A DNA stretch of 64,000 nucleotides from Hylemonella gracilis str. Niagara R (lineage in GTDB: Bacteria; Pseudomonadota; Gammaproteobacteria; Burkholderiales; Burkholderiaceae_C): positions 2,554,277 through 2,618,276 of the forward strand of contig NZ_JEMG01000001.1 in the NCBI RefSeq assembly GCF_000600295.1, in the 5' to 3' direction. The notes beneath the pieces were generated by a model, which saw nothing but the letters and a program-made list of their open reading frames with translations, was not told the DNA's origin and did no database searches. Positions 38,896-48,828 of this stretch are shown here, piece by piece (position 1 is the first letter of the stretch; every line of letters begins with the position of its first letter). A program made the position numbers and the translations under genes.

Positions 38896-39354
38896 ATGGC
38901 AACTGCAAAGAAAGCGCCGGCTAAAAAAGCCGCTGCGAAGAAGGCTCCCGCAAAGAAGGCCGCACCGGCCAAGAAAGCCCCCGCGAAGAAAGCGCCGGCC
39001 AAAAAAGCTGCACCGGCGAAGAAAGCCGCCCCAGCCAAGAAGGCCCCCGCGAAGAAGGCGGCTCCGGCCAAAAAGGCGGCGGCGAAGAAGGCCCCCGCCA
39101 AGAAGCGCACGCCGAACGCGGCCTTCATGAAGGCCCTGACACCCAGCCCCGCGCTGGCCGCCGTGGTGGGCAGCACGCCGCTGGCGCGCACCGAAGTCGT
39201 GAGCAAGCTGTGGGCCTACATCAAGAAGAACGGCCTGCAAGACAAGGTGAACAAGCGCAACATCAACGCTGACGACAAGCTCAAGGTCGTGTTCGGCAAA
39301 GCCCAGATCACGATGTTCGAGCTGGCTTCGCTGATCGGCAAGCACCTGAGCTGA
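38896..39354 (+). CDS. Histone H1-like/SWIB domain fusion DNA-binding protein
   Basis: A 152-residue basic protein. Residues 1-72 are tandem AKKAPAKKAA-type repeats like the lysine-rich tail of histone H1 and bacterial H1-like proteins; residues 75-152 form a SWIB/MDM2 domain (FMKALTPSPALAAVVG, RTEVVSKLWAYIKKNGLQD, KRNINADDKLKVVFGK, MFELASLIGKHL). It should bind DNA and affect nucleoid structure. SD AGAGGA precedes the ATG. It is convergent with a histone-deacetylase-family gene across a shared terminator. Confidence 0.93.
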   Translation: MATAKKAPAKKAAAKKAPAKKAAPAKKAPAKKAPAKKAAPAKKAAPAKKAPAKKAAPAKKAAAKKAPAKKRTPNAAFMKALTPSPALAAVVGSTPLARTEVVSKLWAYIKKNGLQDKVNKRNINADDKLKVVFGKAQITMFELASLIGKHLS

Positions 39355-39392
39355 GTTCTTTGGGTACCCTGGCCCGTTTCCGGCAAGGAAAC

Positions 39393-39435
39393 GGGCATGA
39401 AAAAGCCGCTGCGATGCAGCGGCTTTTTCATGCCC
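39393..39435. terminator. Bidirectional terminator between the H1/SWIB and deacetylase genes
   Basis: A perfect 20-bp inverted repeat (39393-39412 with 39416-39435) with a 3-base centre; the arms contain AAAAA and TTTTT so that each strand has a GC stem followed by T. It is one of the longest perfect palindromes in the window. Confidence 0.92.
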
Positions 39436-39464
39436 CCAAGCCGGAGCGAGACCAGCGCACAGCG

Positions 39465-40397
39465 TCAATGCGCCATCAAGGCACGGACATGGGCCGCCGT
39501 TCCGCTGGCCAAGCCTTCCAGGCTGTAGCCACCTTCCAGCACTGAGAGCACGCGTCCGCGCGCCGTCTCGTCCGCCACGCGCATCAGCTCGCGCGTGATC
39601 CAGAGGTAGTCCTCATCCGTGAACTGCAATCCGCCCAGCGGGTCCAGTTCATGCGCGTCAAAGCCGGCGGAAATGATCAGCAGCTCGGGCGCGAATTCGC
39701 GCAGGGCCGGCAGCAATTGGTCCCTCATGGCCGCGCGGAACGCTGCGGAACCCGTGCCACGCGGGAAAGGAACGTTGACAATGTTCCCGGCCACGCCAGT
39801 CTCATGCCGCAATCCCGTGCCGGGGTAAAACTGAGATTGATGGCAGGAACCATAAAACAGCTCTGGGTCGTCATAGAAACTGTTTTGAGTTCCATTGCCG
39901 TGGTGTACGTCGAAATCCACCACCGCCACGCGCTGGATGCCATGCACGGCGCGGGCATGCAAGGCGGCGATGGCCGCCTGATTGAAGACGCAAAAGCCCA
40001 TGGCATGGCCAGCCTCGGCATGGTGACCACAGGGACGGGTGGCGCAAAAAACACTGTTCGCCTGGCCACTGACCAAGTCATCGACGCCCGCGCAAGCAGC
40101 ACCTACGCAGCGCATCACAGCTTCCAGAGTACCCGGCGACATGATGGTGTCGCCGCCATCCAGCATCTGGTAGCCCTGCGCCGGCGCAAGGTCTTGCACT
40201 TCCTGAACGTACTCCGGCGTATGCACGCGCAGGACCTGATCGTAGGTACCGATAGGGGCATCACGCCAGACGGCGCGGGAAAACTCCGGCGTCTTGAGGG
40301 CCTTCAACACAGCCTCCAGACGTTCGGGAGATTCCGGGTGATGCGGTCCGGGCCGGTGTTCCAGGCAGGCAGCATGGGTGTAGATCAGCGTGGGCAT
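39465..40397 (-). CDS. Histone deacetylase-family protein (class II-like)
   Basis: A 310-residue zinc amidohydrolase. The catalytic pair lies in RPCGHHAEAGHAMGFC; zinc ligands are in VDFDVHHGNGTQ and SAGFDAHELDPLGG; the catalytic-site Tyr is in LEGGYSLEG. Bacterial members deacetylate acetyl-polyamines or acetyl-lysines. Substrate is unknown here, but the neighbour across the terminator encodes a lysine-rich histone-like protein. It is monocistronic. Confidence 0.92.
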   Translation of the reverse strand: MPTLIYTHAACLEHRPGPHHPESPERLEAVLKALKTPEFSRAVWRDAPIGTYDQVLRVHTPEYVQEVQDLAPAQGYQMLDGGDTIMSPGTLEAVMRCVGAACAGVDDLVSGQANSVFCATRPCGHHAEAGHAMGFCVFNQAAIAALHARAVHGIQRVAVVDFDVHHGNGTQNSFYDDPELFYGSCHQSQFYPGTGLRHETGVAGNIVNVPFPRGTGSAAFRAAMRDQLLPALREFAPELLIISAGFDAHELDPLGGLQFTDEDYLWITRELMRVADETARGRVLSVLEGGYSLEGLASGTAAHVRALMAH

Positions 40398-40468
40398 GGT
40401 GGGGCAGTCTCCTTGTTGAGTCGGTCATTCAGCCGCTGTTTTACACGGATTCAACATCCGGCCCGACC

Positions 40469-40497
40469 TTGAGGATTCCAGAACCAGCTCCTAGAAT
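40469..40497 (+). promoter_or_regulatory. Sigma-70-type promoter of the 76-residue protein gene
   Basis: TTGAGG (40469-40474), a 17-bp spacer and TAGAAT (40492-40497), 59 bases before the ATG at 40557. Confidence 0.6.
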
Positions 40498-40556
40498 GAC
40501 CGCCTGTTACATAATCGTTACGACGTCTCCATCAACGCAGACCTTTCGAGGGCGCC

Positions 40557-40787
40557 ATGGCTCAAATCATCTGGAAAGAATCCCCCCTGACCTGGACCGC
40601 CCACGTCAACGATACCCCCGTCTGCACTCTTAAGGGCAAGGACATCGGCGGCTGGTCAGCCAGTTGGCTGGACGGGCGGGTCTGGCCCGCGCCCGCCCAT
40701 CTACCCAAGGCCATGCCTCAATCGGTCCGGTTTTTCTCGAGCCTCAATGAAGCCAAGGCCGCCGTCGAACAAACCATCCAGTCCTGA
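40557..40787 (+). CDS. Hypothetical protein
   Basis: A 76-residue protein (MAQIIWKESPLTWTAHVND...), rich in Trp, with a strand-rich first half and a C-terminal helix (SLNEAKAAVEQTIQ). SD GAGGG and a good promoter support expression. No family is recognised. It is convergent with clpB; the gap is 51 bases. Confidence 0.65.
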   Translation: MAQIIWKESPLTWTAHVNDTPVCTLKGKDIGGWSASWLDGRVWPAPAHLPKAMPQSVRFFSSLNEAKAAVEQTIQS

Positions 40788-40838
40788 GGCGGGCGGCGCT
40801 GCCCCGCAGCCGCCAGGCACGCACCGCACTCAGGCCAC

Positions 40839-43463
<2,625 letters not shown>

Positions 43464-43495
43464 GGTTGGAACAGTGAGTAAGTTTGCTTCCCAGC

Positions 43496-43522
43496 ATGAG
43501 GGTGAACCCCGTCATTTTCAAG
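43496..43522 (-). promoter_or_regulatory. Sigma-32 (heat-shock) promoter of clpB
   Basis: On the minus strand CTTGAAA (43516-43522), a 13-bp spacer and CCCTCAT (43496-43502) closely match the sigma-32 consensus CTTGAAA / CCCCAT-T. The leader would be about 25 bases. Confidence 0.75.
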
Positions 43523-43545
43523 GGTGATGCGCCTGCGGTACCTCG

Positions 43546-44793
43546 GTGCGACGCATACTTGCCCGCATGAGCTCCTTTTTCTGCGCCCTGCCCTGGCCAA
43601 CCCTGGCCTCCTTGCTGACCGCCTGGGGTTTTTGCCTGTCCGCGCCCGCGACGGCGCAGGCCATCTCTGCGCCCATCATGGTGCAAGAAGTCGCCATCGG
43701 CCTGGCCCATCCTTGGGCACTGGCTTTTCTCCCGGAAGGCGACACCTCCGGCGCTCGATATGTGGTCACGGAACGCAGCGGTACTTTGCGTCTCATCGAC
43801 GCGCATGGACGTGTACGCTCAGCGGTGGAGGGGGTTCCGGCGGTTCGGGCCGTGGGACAAGGCGGCCTGCTGGATGTGCTGCTGGACAGTGATTTCGCCC
43901 GCAACCGCACACTCTACGTCTGCTACGCCGAACCCGATGGACAGGACGAAGCATTCTCCGGCACGGCGTTGGCGAGCGCGCGCCTGAGCGCGGATGGCAC
44001 GCGCCTGAGCGATGTGCGCGTGCTGCTGCGGCAACAGCCCAAGGTGAGCAGCGGTAACCACTATGGCTGCAGAATCGCCGAGGGTCGGCGCAGCGGCACC
44101 TCATCGGGCAACGCGCCAGAAGGAACCCTATTCGTGGCCCTGGGTGAACGCTTCAACCACCGTGACCAGGCACAGACGCTGGACAACCACCTGGGCAAAG
44201 TCTTGCGGATCCGCAAGGACGGCAGCGTGCCCGCGGACAACCCCTTTGTGAATCGGGCGGGGGCCAAACCGGAAATCTGGAGCTATGGGCATCGCAACCC
44301 TCAGGGCCTGGTGGTGACTCCGGACGGCGTGCTCTGGGAACAGGAACATGGCCCCATGGGGGGCGACGAGATCAACCTGCCGCGCCCTGGTGCCAACTAT
44401 GGCTGGCCCCTGGTCAGCCATGGGCGCAACTACGACATGAGCGCCGTTGGCACGGGCAAGCAAGCCCACCCAGGCACCGAACAGCCGCTGCATGTCTGGA
44501 CACCTTCCATCGCGACCTCGGGCATGGCCTTCGTGACCAGCACCCGCTACGGTCAGGACTGGGTGGGCAATCTGCTGGTCGGTTCGCTCAAGTTCGGTTA
44601 CGTAGCCCGGTTGGAGCTGGAACGCCCGTCAGCCCAGCATCCCCAGGGTCGGGTGATCCGCGAAAGCCGCATGGTCGAGCCCAAGGCCATCGGCCAGCGC
44701 GTGCGCGACGTACGACAGGGACCGGACGGCTACATCTATGTGCTGACCGACCATCCACAAGGCCGGCTGCTGCGGCTGGTGCCACGGCGCTGA
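43546..44793 (+). CDS. PQQ-dependent aldose sugar dehydrogenase-like protein, exported
   Basis: A 415-residue soluble quinoprotein of the YliI/GDH-B beta-propeller type. A signal peptide (about 1-37, ending ATAQA) directs it to the periplasm. Motifs include LAHPWALAFLPEGD, SGNHYGCRI, ALGERFNHRDQAQ, GHRNPQGL and EQEHGPMGGDEINLPRPGANYGWP, as in homologues binding PQQ and calcium. GTG 43546 is preferred because it supplies the basic n-region (MRRILAR); ATG 43567 is the alternative. It oxidises aldoses in the family; the substrate here is unknown. Confidence 0.88.
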   Translation: MRRILARMSSFFCALPWPTLASLLTAWGFCLSAPATAQAISAPIMVQEVAIGLAHPWALAFLPEGDTSGARYVVTERSGTLRLIDAHGRVRSAVEGVPAVRAVGQGGLLDVLLDSDFARNRTLYVCYAEPDGQDEAFSGTALASARLSADGTRLSDVRVLLRQQPKVSSGNHYGCRIAEGRRSGTSSGNAPEGTLFVALGERFNHRDQAQTLDNHLGKVLRIRKDGSVPADNPFVNRAGAKPEIWSYGHRNPQGLVVTPDGVLWEQEHGPMGGDEINLPRPGANYGWPLVSHGRNYDMSAVGTGKQAHPGTEQPLHVWTPSIATSGMAFVTSTRYGQDWVGNLLVGSLKFGYVARLELERPSAQHPQGRVIRESRMVEPKAIGQRVRDVRQGPDGYIYVLTDHPQGRLLRLVPRR

Positions 44794-44861
44794 CACATCA
44801 AGGCACCGTGTCCCGGCACGCCGCCCGTCTTACCCCGCTGCTTTCGCCTCGCGCGTCGATT

Positions 44862-45353
44862 TCAGGCATTGCTGGCTGAAATGCCCCAACGCGCCAAGGC
44901 CTCGTCGTCGCTCACGCGTGCGTCTACCCAGCGGGCACCCTGCGGCGTGGTCTCTTTCTTCCAAAACGGCGCCTGGGTCTTGAGGTAGTCCATCAAGAAC
45001 TCGCAGGCCTGGAAACTCTGCCCCCGGTGCGCCGAAGTAACGGCCACCAGCACGATCTGGTCCAGGGGCTGCAGCAGGCCCACGCGGTGGATCACGCGGG
45101 CTGCGTAAATGTCAAAGCGTCGCTGCGCTTCGTCGATCATGCCTTCGATGGCCTGCTCGGTCATGCCGGGGTAATGCTCGAGTTCCATCGCGCTGACCAG
45201 GTCTGTGCCGAGCGCGGCTCCGCCATTCCTGTCGCGCACGGTCCCGATGAAGCTGCAGACCGCGCCCACGCGGGCGTCGCGCGCGCGCAAGGCCGCGATC
45301 TCGGTCGCCACGTTGAAGTCGCAGGTCTGGATGGAAACACGTGCTGCACTCAT
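44862..45353 (-). CDS. moaE: Molybdopterin synthase catalytic subunit MoaE
   Basis: A 163-residue large subunit that transfers sulfur from MoaD to precursor Z. Markers are VGAVCSFIGTVRD, MELEHYPGMTE, HRVGLLQPLDQIVLVAV, AHRGQSFQACEFLMDYLKTQAPFWKKE (catalytic Lys). Normally moaE directly follows moaD; here a DapA-family gene on the other strand lies between them, so moaE must rely on another promoter or readthrough under that gene. Confidence 0.95.
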   Translation of the reverse strand: MSAARVSIQTCDFNVATEIAALRARDARVGAVCSFIGTVRDRNGGAALGTDLVSAMELEHYPGMTEQAIEGMIDEAQRRFDIYAARVIHRVGLLQPLDQIVLVAVTSAHRGQSFQACEFLMDYLKTQAPFWKKETTPQGARWVDARVSDDEALARWGISASNA

Positions 45354-45372
45354 GCCCGGATTGTGGCACCGC

Positions 45373-45523
45373 TATACTGGCGCGCATGTCCATGCACTGC
45401 ATCCCGCTTGCACAAGCCGCTTTCCCGGGCTGGCGATTGCGTGCCGCCTGCGTGGACAAAAAAACCAAACCCCTGCTCATCTGACCGGAGCTGTGGTTCC
45501 GTCGTCGGATGCGCGACGGAACC
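45373..45523 (+). promoter_or_regulatory. Leader of the DapA-family gene: promoter core, short ORF and hairpin
   Basis: TATACT (45373-45378) would start RNA at about 45386, exactly the ATG of a 32-codon ORF (45386-45484; MSMHCIPLAQAAFPGWRLRA...). A perfect 10-bp hairpin follows (45495-45504 with 45514-45523, 9-base loop), and the DapA-family start is at 45601. The layout of short ORF plus hairpin recalls leader-peptide control, but no run of a single amino-acid codon and no terminator T tract is present. Confidence 0.35.
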
Positions 45524-45600
45524 GCCCTCCTGTTTGCTCCCCGGCATTTCGCGCGATTTCGACGACGGTTGTTGTGACCGGTCGCTTGAAAGGACTTCGC

Positions 45601-46557
45601 GTGCCCACTGCCATTTCCAACACTATCGTCGGCGCCCAAGCCGACACCTGCTCCGGCCCGAGGGTCGGCAACTCGCCCGACACCACGCCCGCTAGCCGAC
45701 GCCGCTACGCTGGCCTCTGGATTCCCCTGGTAACGCCATTTCGCGATGGCGGGCTCGACCTGCCCGCACTGAGCCAGCTGGTCGGCCACTTGCGCGAACA
45801 AGGGGTGCGCGGCTTCGTGGCCTGTGGCTCCACCGGCGAAGCCGCGGCGCTCGACGCAGACGAACAACTTGCGGTGCTGGACACGGCACTGGATGCAGCC
45901 CAGGGCCTGCCCGTGATCATGGGCGTGAGCGGCTACCACCTGCCCAAGCTGCGCGACTGGATTCGCCTGTTGGCCTCACGCCCGCTGGCGGGCCTGCTCA
46001 CGCCCGCGCCGATGTACGTGCGGCCCGCGCAAGCCGGACTGCTGGACTGGTTCCAGGCCCTGGCCGACAGCAGCGCGGCACCGCTGATCGTCTACGACAT
46101 TCCCTACCGCACCGGCGCCCTGATCAGCGCGGACACCCTGCTGACTCTGGCCGCGCACCCCAATATCCAGGCGATCAAGGACTGCGGGGGCGATGTCGGC
46201 AAGACCCTGGCCCTGATCGACGATGGCCGTCTCGAGGTGTTGGTGGGTGAGGACCTGCAGTTCTACGCCACCCTGGCCCAGGGTGGCGCGGGCGCCATCA
46301 CAGCCAGCGCCCACCTGCACACGGCGCGTTTCGTCACGCTGATGCATCAGATCGCGCAGGGCCGGCTGGACGTGGCCCGCACTGACTGGCTGCGCCTGGT
46401 GCCGCTCATTCAAGCCTTGTTCGCGGAACCCAACCCTGGCCCGCTGAAGGCGGCACTGGCCGGGCAAGGCCGCATGCGCGAGGAACTGCGCGCGCCCATG
46501 ACGCCCGTCACCCCCGCGCTGCGGGAGCGACTGCGGATCTGGATGGACCAGACTTGA
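45601..46557 (+). CDS. DapA-family (dihydrodipicolinate synthase-like) aldolase
   Basis: A 318-residue class I aldolase of the DHDPS/NAL family. The Schiff-base lysine is in IQAIKDCGGD, the catalytic Tyr in IVYDIPYRTG, and the phosphate/carboxylate loop is ACGSTGEAAAL. The C-terminal part keeps AGAITASAHLHTARF, and the first 30 residues are a variable tail. GTG 45601 is chosen because SD AAAGGA precedes it; the long open frame upstream is non-coding. It could be the lysine-pathway DapA or a related aldolase. Its placement between moaD and moaE on the opposite strand is unusual. Confidence 0.82.
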   Translation: MPTAISNTIVGAQADTCSGPRVGNSPDTTPASRRRYAGLWIPLVTPFRDGGLDLPALSQLVGHLREQGVRGFVACGSTGEAAALDADEQLAVLDTALDAAQGLPVIMGVSGYHLPKLRDWIRLLASRPLAGLLTPAPMYVRPAQAGLLDWFQALADSSAAPLIVYDIPYRTGALISADTLLTLAAHPNIQAIKDCGGDVGKTLALIDDGRLEVLVGEDLQFYATLAQGGAGAITASAHLHTARFVTLMHQIAQGRLDVARTDWLRLVPLIQALFAEPNPGPLKAALAGQGRMREELRAPMTPVTPALRERLRIWMDQT

Positions 46558-46644
46558 ACCGAGGGCAAACGCGCCGGCGAAGCAGTGCACCGAGTCGCAC
46601 TGCACCTCAAGGGTCTGCGTGTCCAGGTGCTTGGTTTTGGGTGA

Positions 46645-46911
46645 TCAACCGCCCGTCACGGGCGGGAAGAAGGCCACCTCGCAACCCTCGCGCAGGGCGG
46701 CTTCCTCGCCGCTCATGCGCTGGTCCAGCGCGGCGCGCACGGCGCGGTTCTTACCATCCTGGGTTCGGGCCAGGGCCTGGGCATGGACGCCTCCGCGCGC
46801 GATCAGTTCGTCGCGCAGGCCGCCCACGGTGCTGGCAGCCGTTTCCAGGCTCTCTTCGCCCACACCCAGGGCCTCGCGGATGGAGGCGAAATACTTGATC
46901 TTGACTTTCAT
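46645..46911 (-). CDS. moaD: Molybdopterin synthase sulfur carrier MoaD
   Basis: An 88-residue ubiquitin-like protein ending in the essential Gly-Gly (FPPVTGG). Start KVKIKYFASIREALG is typical. It carries the thiocarboxylate used by MoaE. SD AAGGGG precedes the ATG. It lies 29 bases after moeA in the same operon. Confidence 0.95.
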   Translation of the reverse strand: MKVKIKYFASIREALGVGEESLETAASTVGGLRDELIARGGVHAQALARTQDGKNRAVRAALDQRMSGEEAALREGCEVAFFPPVTGG

Positions 46912-46940
46912 GATGTCCCCTTGCCCATGCGGCGTCCGAC

Positions 46941-48191
46941 TCAGGCCAAGAACTCGGAGAAAGAGATGAAGCGCACCGGATCACCTCGGGCAATGCACCG
47001 CTCGGGCGGGTTGTCCACCAGGCCATCGCCCCATGCCACCGAGGTCAGCACACCCGAACCCTGTTGGGGGTGCAAGTCCACGCCCCCTGCCGCGTTGCGG
47101 CGCGCCCGCAGGAATTCACGGCGCTTCTCGGCCCGTGCCCATTCGAAATGGGCGGGCAAAGTTACGGCGGTCGGGGCCAGGGCCGGCTCAGGCACGCCCT
47201 GCAAGCGCAGCAGGAAGGGCCGCACCAGCAGCAGAAAGGTCACATAGCTCGACACGGGGTTGCCCGGCAGGCCGATGAAGTGGGCCTGGCCTTGCCCCGT
47301 GCGCAGCCTACCGTAGGCGAAAGGTTTGCCGGGCTTGATGGCGATTTGCCAGAGGTCCAGCGTGCCCAGGGCCAACACGGCCGGTTTCACATGGTCTTCC
47401 TCACCCACGGACACGCCGCCACTGCTGAGGATGAGGTCATGGCCTTCGGCGGCTTGACGCAAGGCGTTGATGGTGGCTTCACGCTGGTCGGGCACGATGC
47501 CGCAGTCCGTCACCACGCAGCCCAGTCGCTGCAGCAGCGCGCGCAGGAAGAAGCGGTTGGAGTTGTAGATCGCCCCAGGCGGCAACTGCGCGGGCGCCAC
47601 CGTGCCAGGCATCACGAGTTCGTCCCCCGTGGAAAAAAGCGCCACGCGTGGGCGTCGCGCCACGGGCAGGCGGCTCAAGCCGATGCTGGCCGCCAGGCCC
47701 AGCGCGGCGGGATTCAAGCGCGTGCCCTGCGGCAGCACGGTAGCCCCCAGGCGCACGTCCTCGCCCGCGCGGCGCACGTTTTGGCCGAGCCTGGGCATGA
47801 TGTTCACGCGCACCAGCCCGTCCTCCAGCGCCTGGCAATCCTCTTGCATCACGACCGTGTCCGCACCCGGCGGCAATTGTGCGCCGGTGAAGATGCGGGC
47901 GGCCTCGCCCGAGGCCAGCGGCAGGTCGGCCACCGTACCTGCGGGAATGCGTTGGCCCACGCGCAAGGTGATGCCAGCAGACGACAGATCGGCACAGCGC
48001 ATGGCATAACCGTCCATGGCGCTGTTGTCGTGGGGCGGGACCTGCAGGTCCGACACGAGGTCGCGCGCCAGCACGCGGCCATCGGCCTCGAAGGTGTCGA
48101 CGGCGTCGTGGCCCTGCAGCGGCTGCGCCAGCACGAGCAGTTCCGCCAGGACCTTGTCCAGGGTCTTGAGGGGTGGGCGGGCGGTGTTCAT
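46941..48191 (-). CDS. moeA: Molybdopterin molybdenumtransferase MoeA
   Basis: The 416-residue enzyme inserts molybdate into adenylylated molybdopterin. Markers are DLQVPPHDNSAMDGYAMR, GEAARIFTGAQLP, the MoCF-binding core LFSTGDELVMPG and LSSGGVSVGEEDHVK, and LPGNPVSSYVTF. Length is normal. It follows mobB by 14 bases, within the thrC-mobB-moeA-moaD run. Confidence 0.95.
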   Translation of the reverse strand: MNTARPPLKTLDKVLAELLVLAQPLQGHDAVDTFEADGRVLARDLVSDLQVPPHDNSAMDGYAMRCADLSSAGITLRVGQRIPAGTVADLPLASGEAARIFTGAQLPPGADTVVMQEDCQALEDGLVRVNIMPRLGQNVRRAGEDVRLGATVLPQGTRLNPAALGLAASIGLSRLPVARRPRVALFSTGDELVMPGTVAPAQLPPGAIYNSNRFFLRALLQRLGCVVTDCGIVPDQREATINALRQAAEGHDLILSSGGVSVGEEDHVKPAVLALGTLDLWQIAIKPGKPFAYGRLRTGQGQAHFIGLPGNPVSSYVTFLLLVRPFLLRLQGVPEPALAPTAVTLPAHFEWARAEKRREFLRARRNAAGGVDLHPQQGSGVLTSVAWGDGLVDNPPERCIARGDPVRFISFSEFLA

Positions 48192-48205
48192 CCGGCTATT
48201 GTCTT

Positions 48206-48742
48206 TCAGCCGAGGTGGTTGTCGGGCTGGTATGCGAATCGGCTGGCGTGCGCAAGCAGCCAGTCGGCCACGGCCTTAGGTAAATTCAAATCCAGCAAGT
48301 CCAGGCCAGTGGGCGTGGGCAAGCGGTTGGCGTCGTCGGTGGCAATGGCCACGACGTAGGGATCGTGGGGATAGCAGACGGGATGCGCCGTGTCTGCGCG
48401 CCACACCTCGACCTTGGGCAGGTCGCTGTGGCGAAAACCCTCCACCAGAACCCAATCCACGACCGGGCTCAGTTCGGCCAGCAAATGGTGTACCTGGGGC
48501 TCGTGCTCGCGCTCGTACTCGCGCATCAGGGCGAAACGCCGGTCCGAGGCCACCAGCACCTCGAAGGCACCGGCCTGACGATGCCGCCAGCTGTCCTTGC
48601 CCGGATGATCAACGTCGAAGCGGTGGTGGGCATGTTTGAGGACCGACACCCGCAGGCCGTGTGCCTTGAGCGCGGGGATCAGTTGCTCCACCAGCGTGGT
48701 CTTGCCCGCGCCGGAGTAACCCGCGAAACCGACCACGTTCAT
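48206..48742 (-). CDS. mobB: Molybdopterin-guanine dinucleotide biosynthesis adaptor MobB
   Basis: A 178-residue P-loop GTPase (Walker A GYSGAGKTTLVEQLIP; LKHAHHRFDVDHPGKDSWRHRQAGA; VLVEGFRHSDLPKVEVWR). It is thought to supply GTP for MobA in making the bis-MGD cofactor. ATG 48742 aligns with the family; the longer frame upstream is non-coding. It lies 86 bases after thrC, so it may belong to the amino-acid operon transcript. Confidence 0.93.
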   Translation of the reverse strand: MNVVGFAGYSGAGKTTLVEQLIPALKAHGLRVSVLKHAHHRFDVDHPGKDSWRHRQAGAFEVLVASDRRFALMREYEREHEPQVHHLLAELSPVVDWVLVEGFRHSDLPKVEVWRADTAHPVCYPHDPYVVAIATDDANRLPTPTGLDLLDLNLPKAVADWLLAHASRFAYQPDNHLG

Positions 48743-48828
48743 GCCATCAAGTCCTTCGCATCCCAAATGCCCAACGCACTTCGGACACGGCGGCAGCGCT
48801 GTCGCTCCCACCCGGCCCTGCGAGGTCT

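Noticed and set aside
38902..39110. Repeated lysine codons considered as a tandem repeat or CRISPR-like array
   Set aside because: They encode the AKKAPAKKAA repeats of the H1-like domain; no spacer structure.
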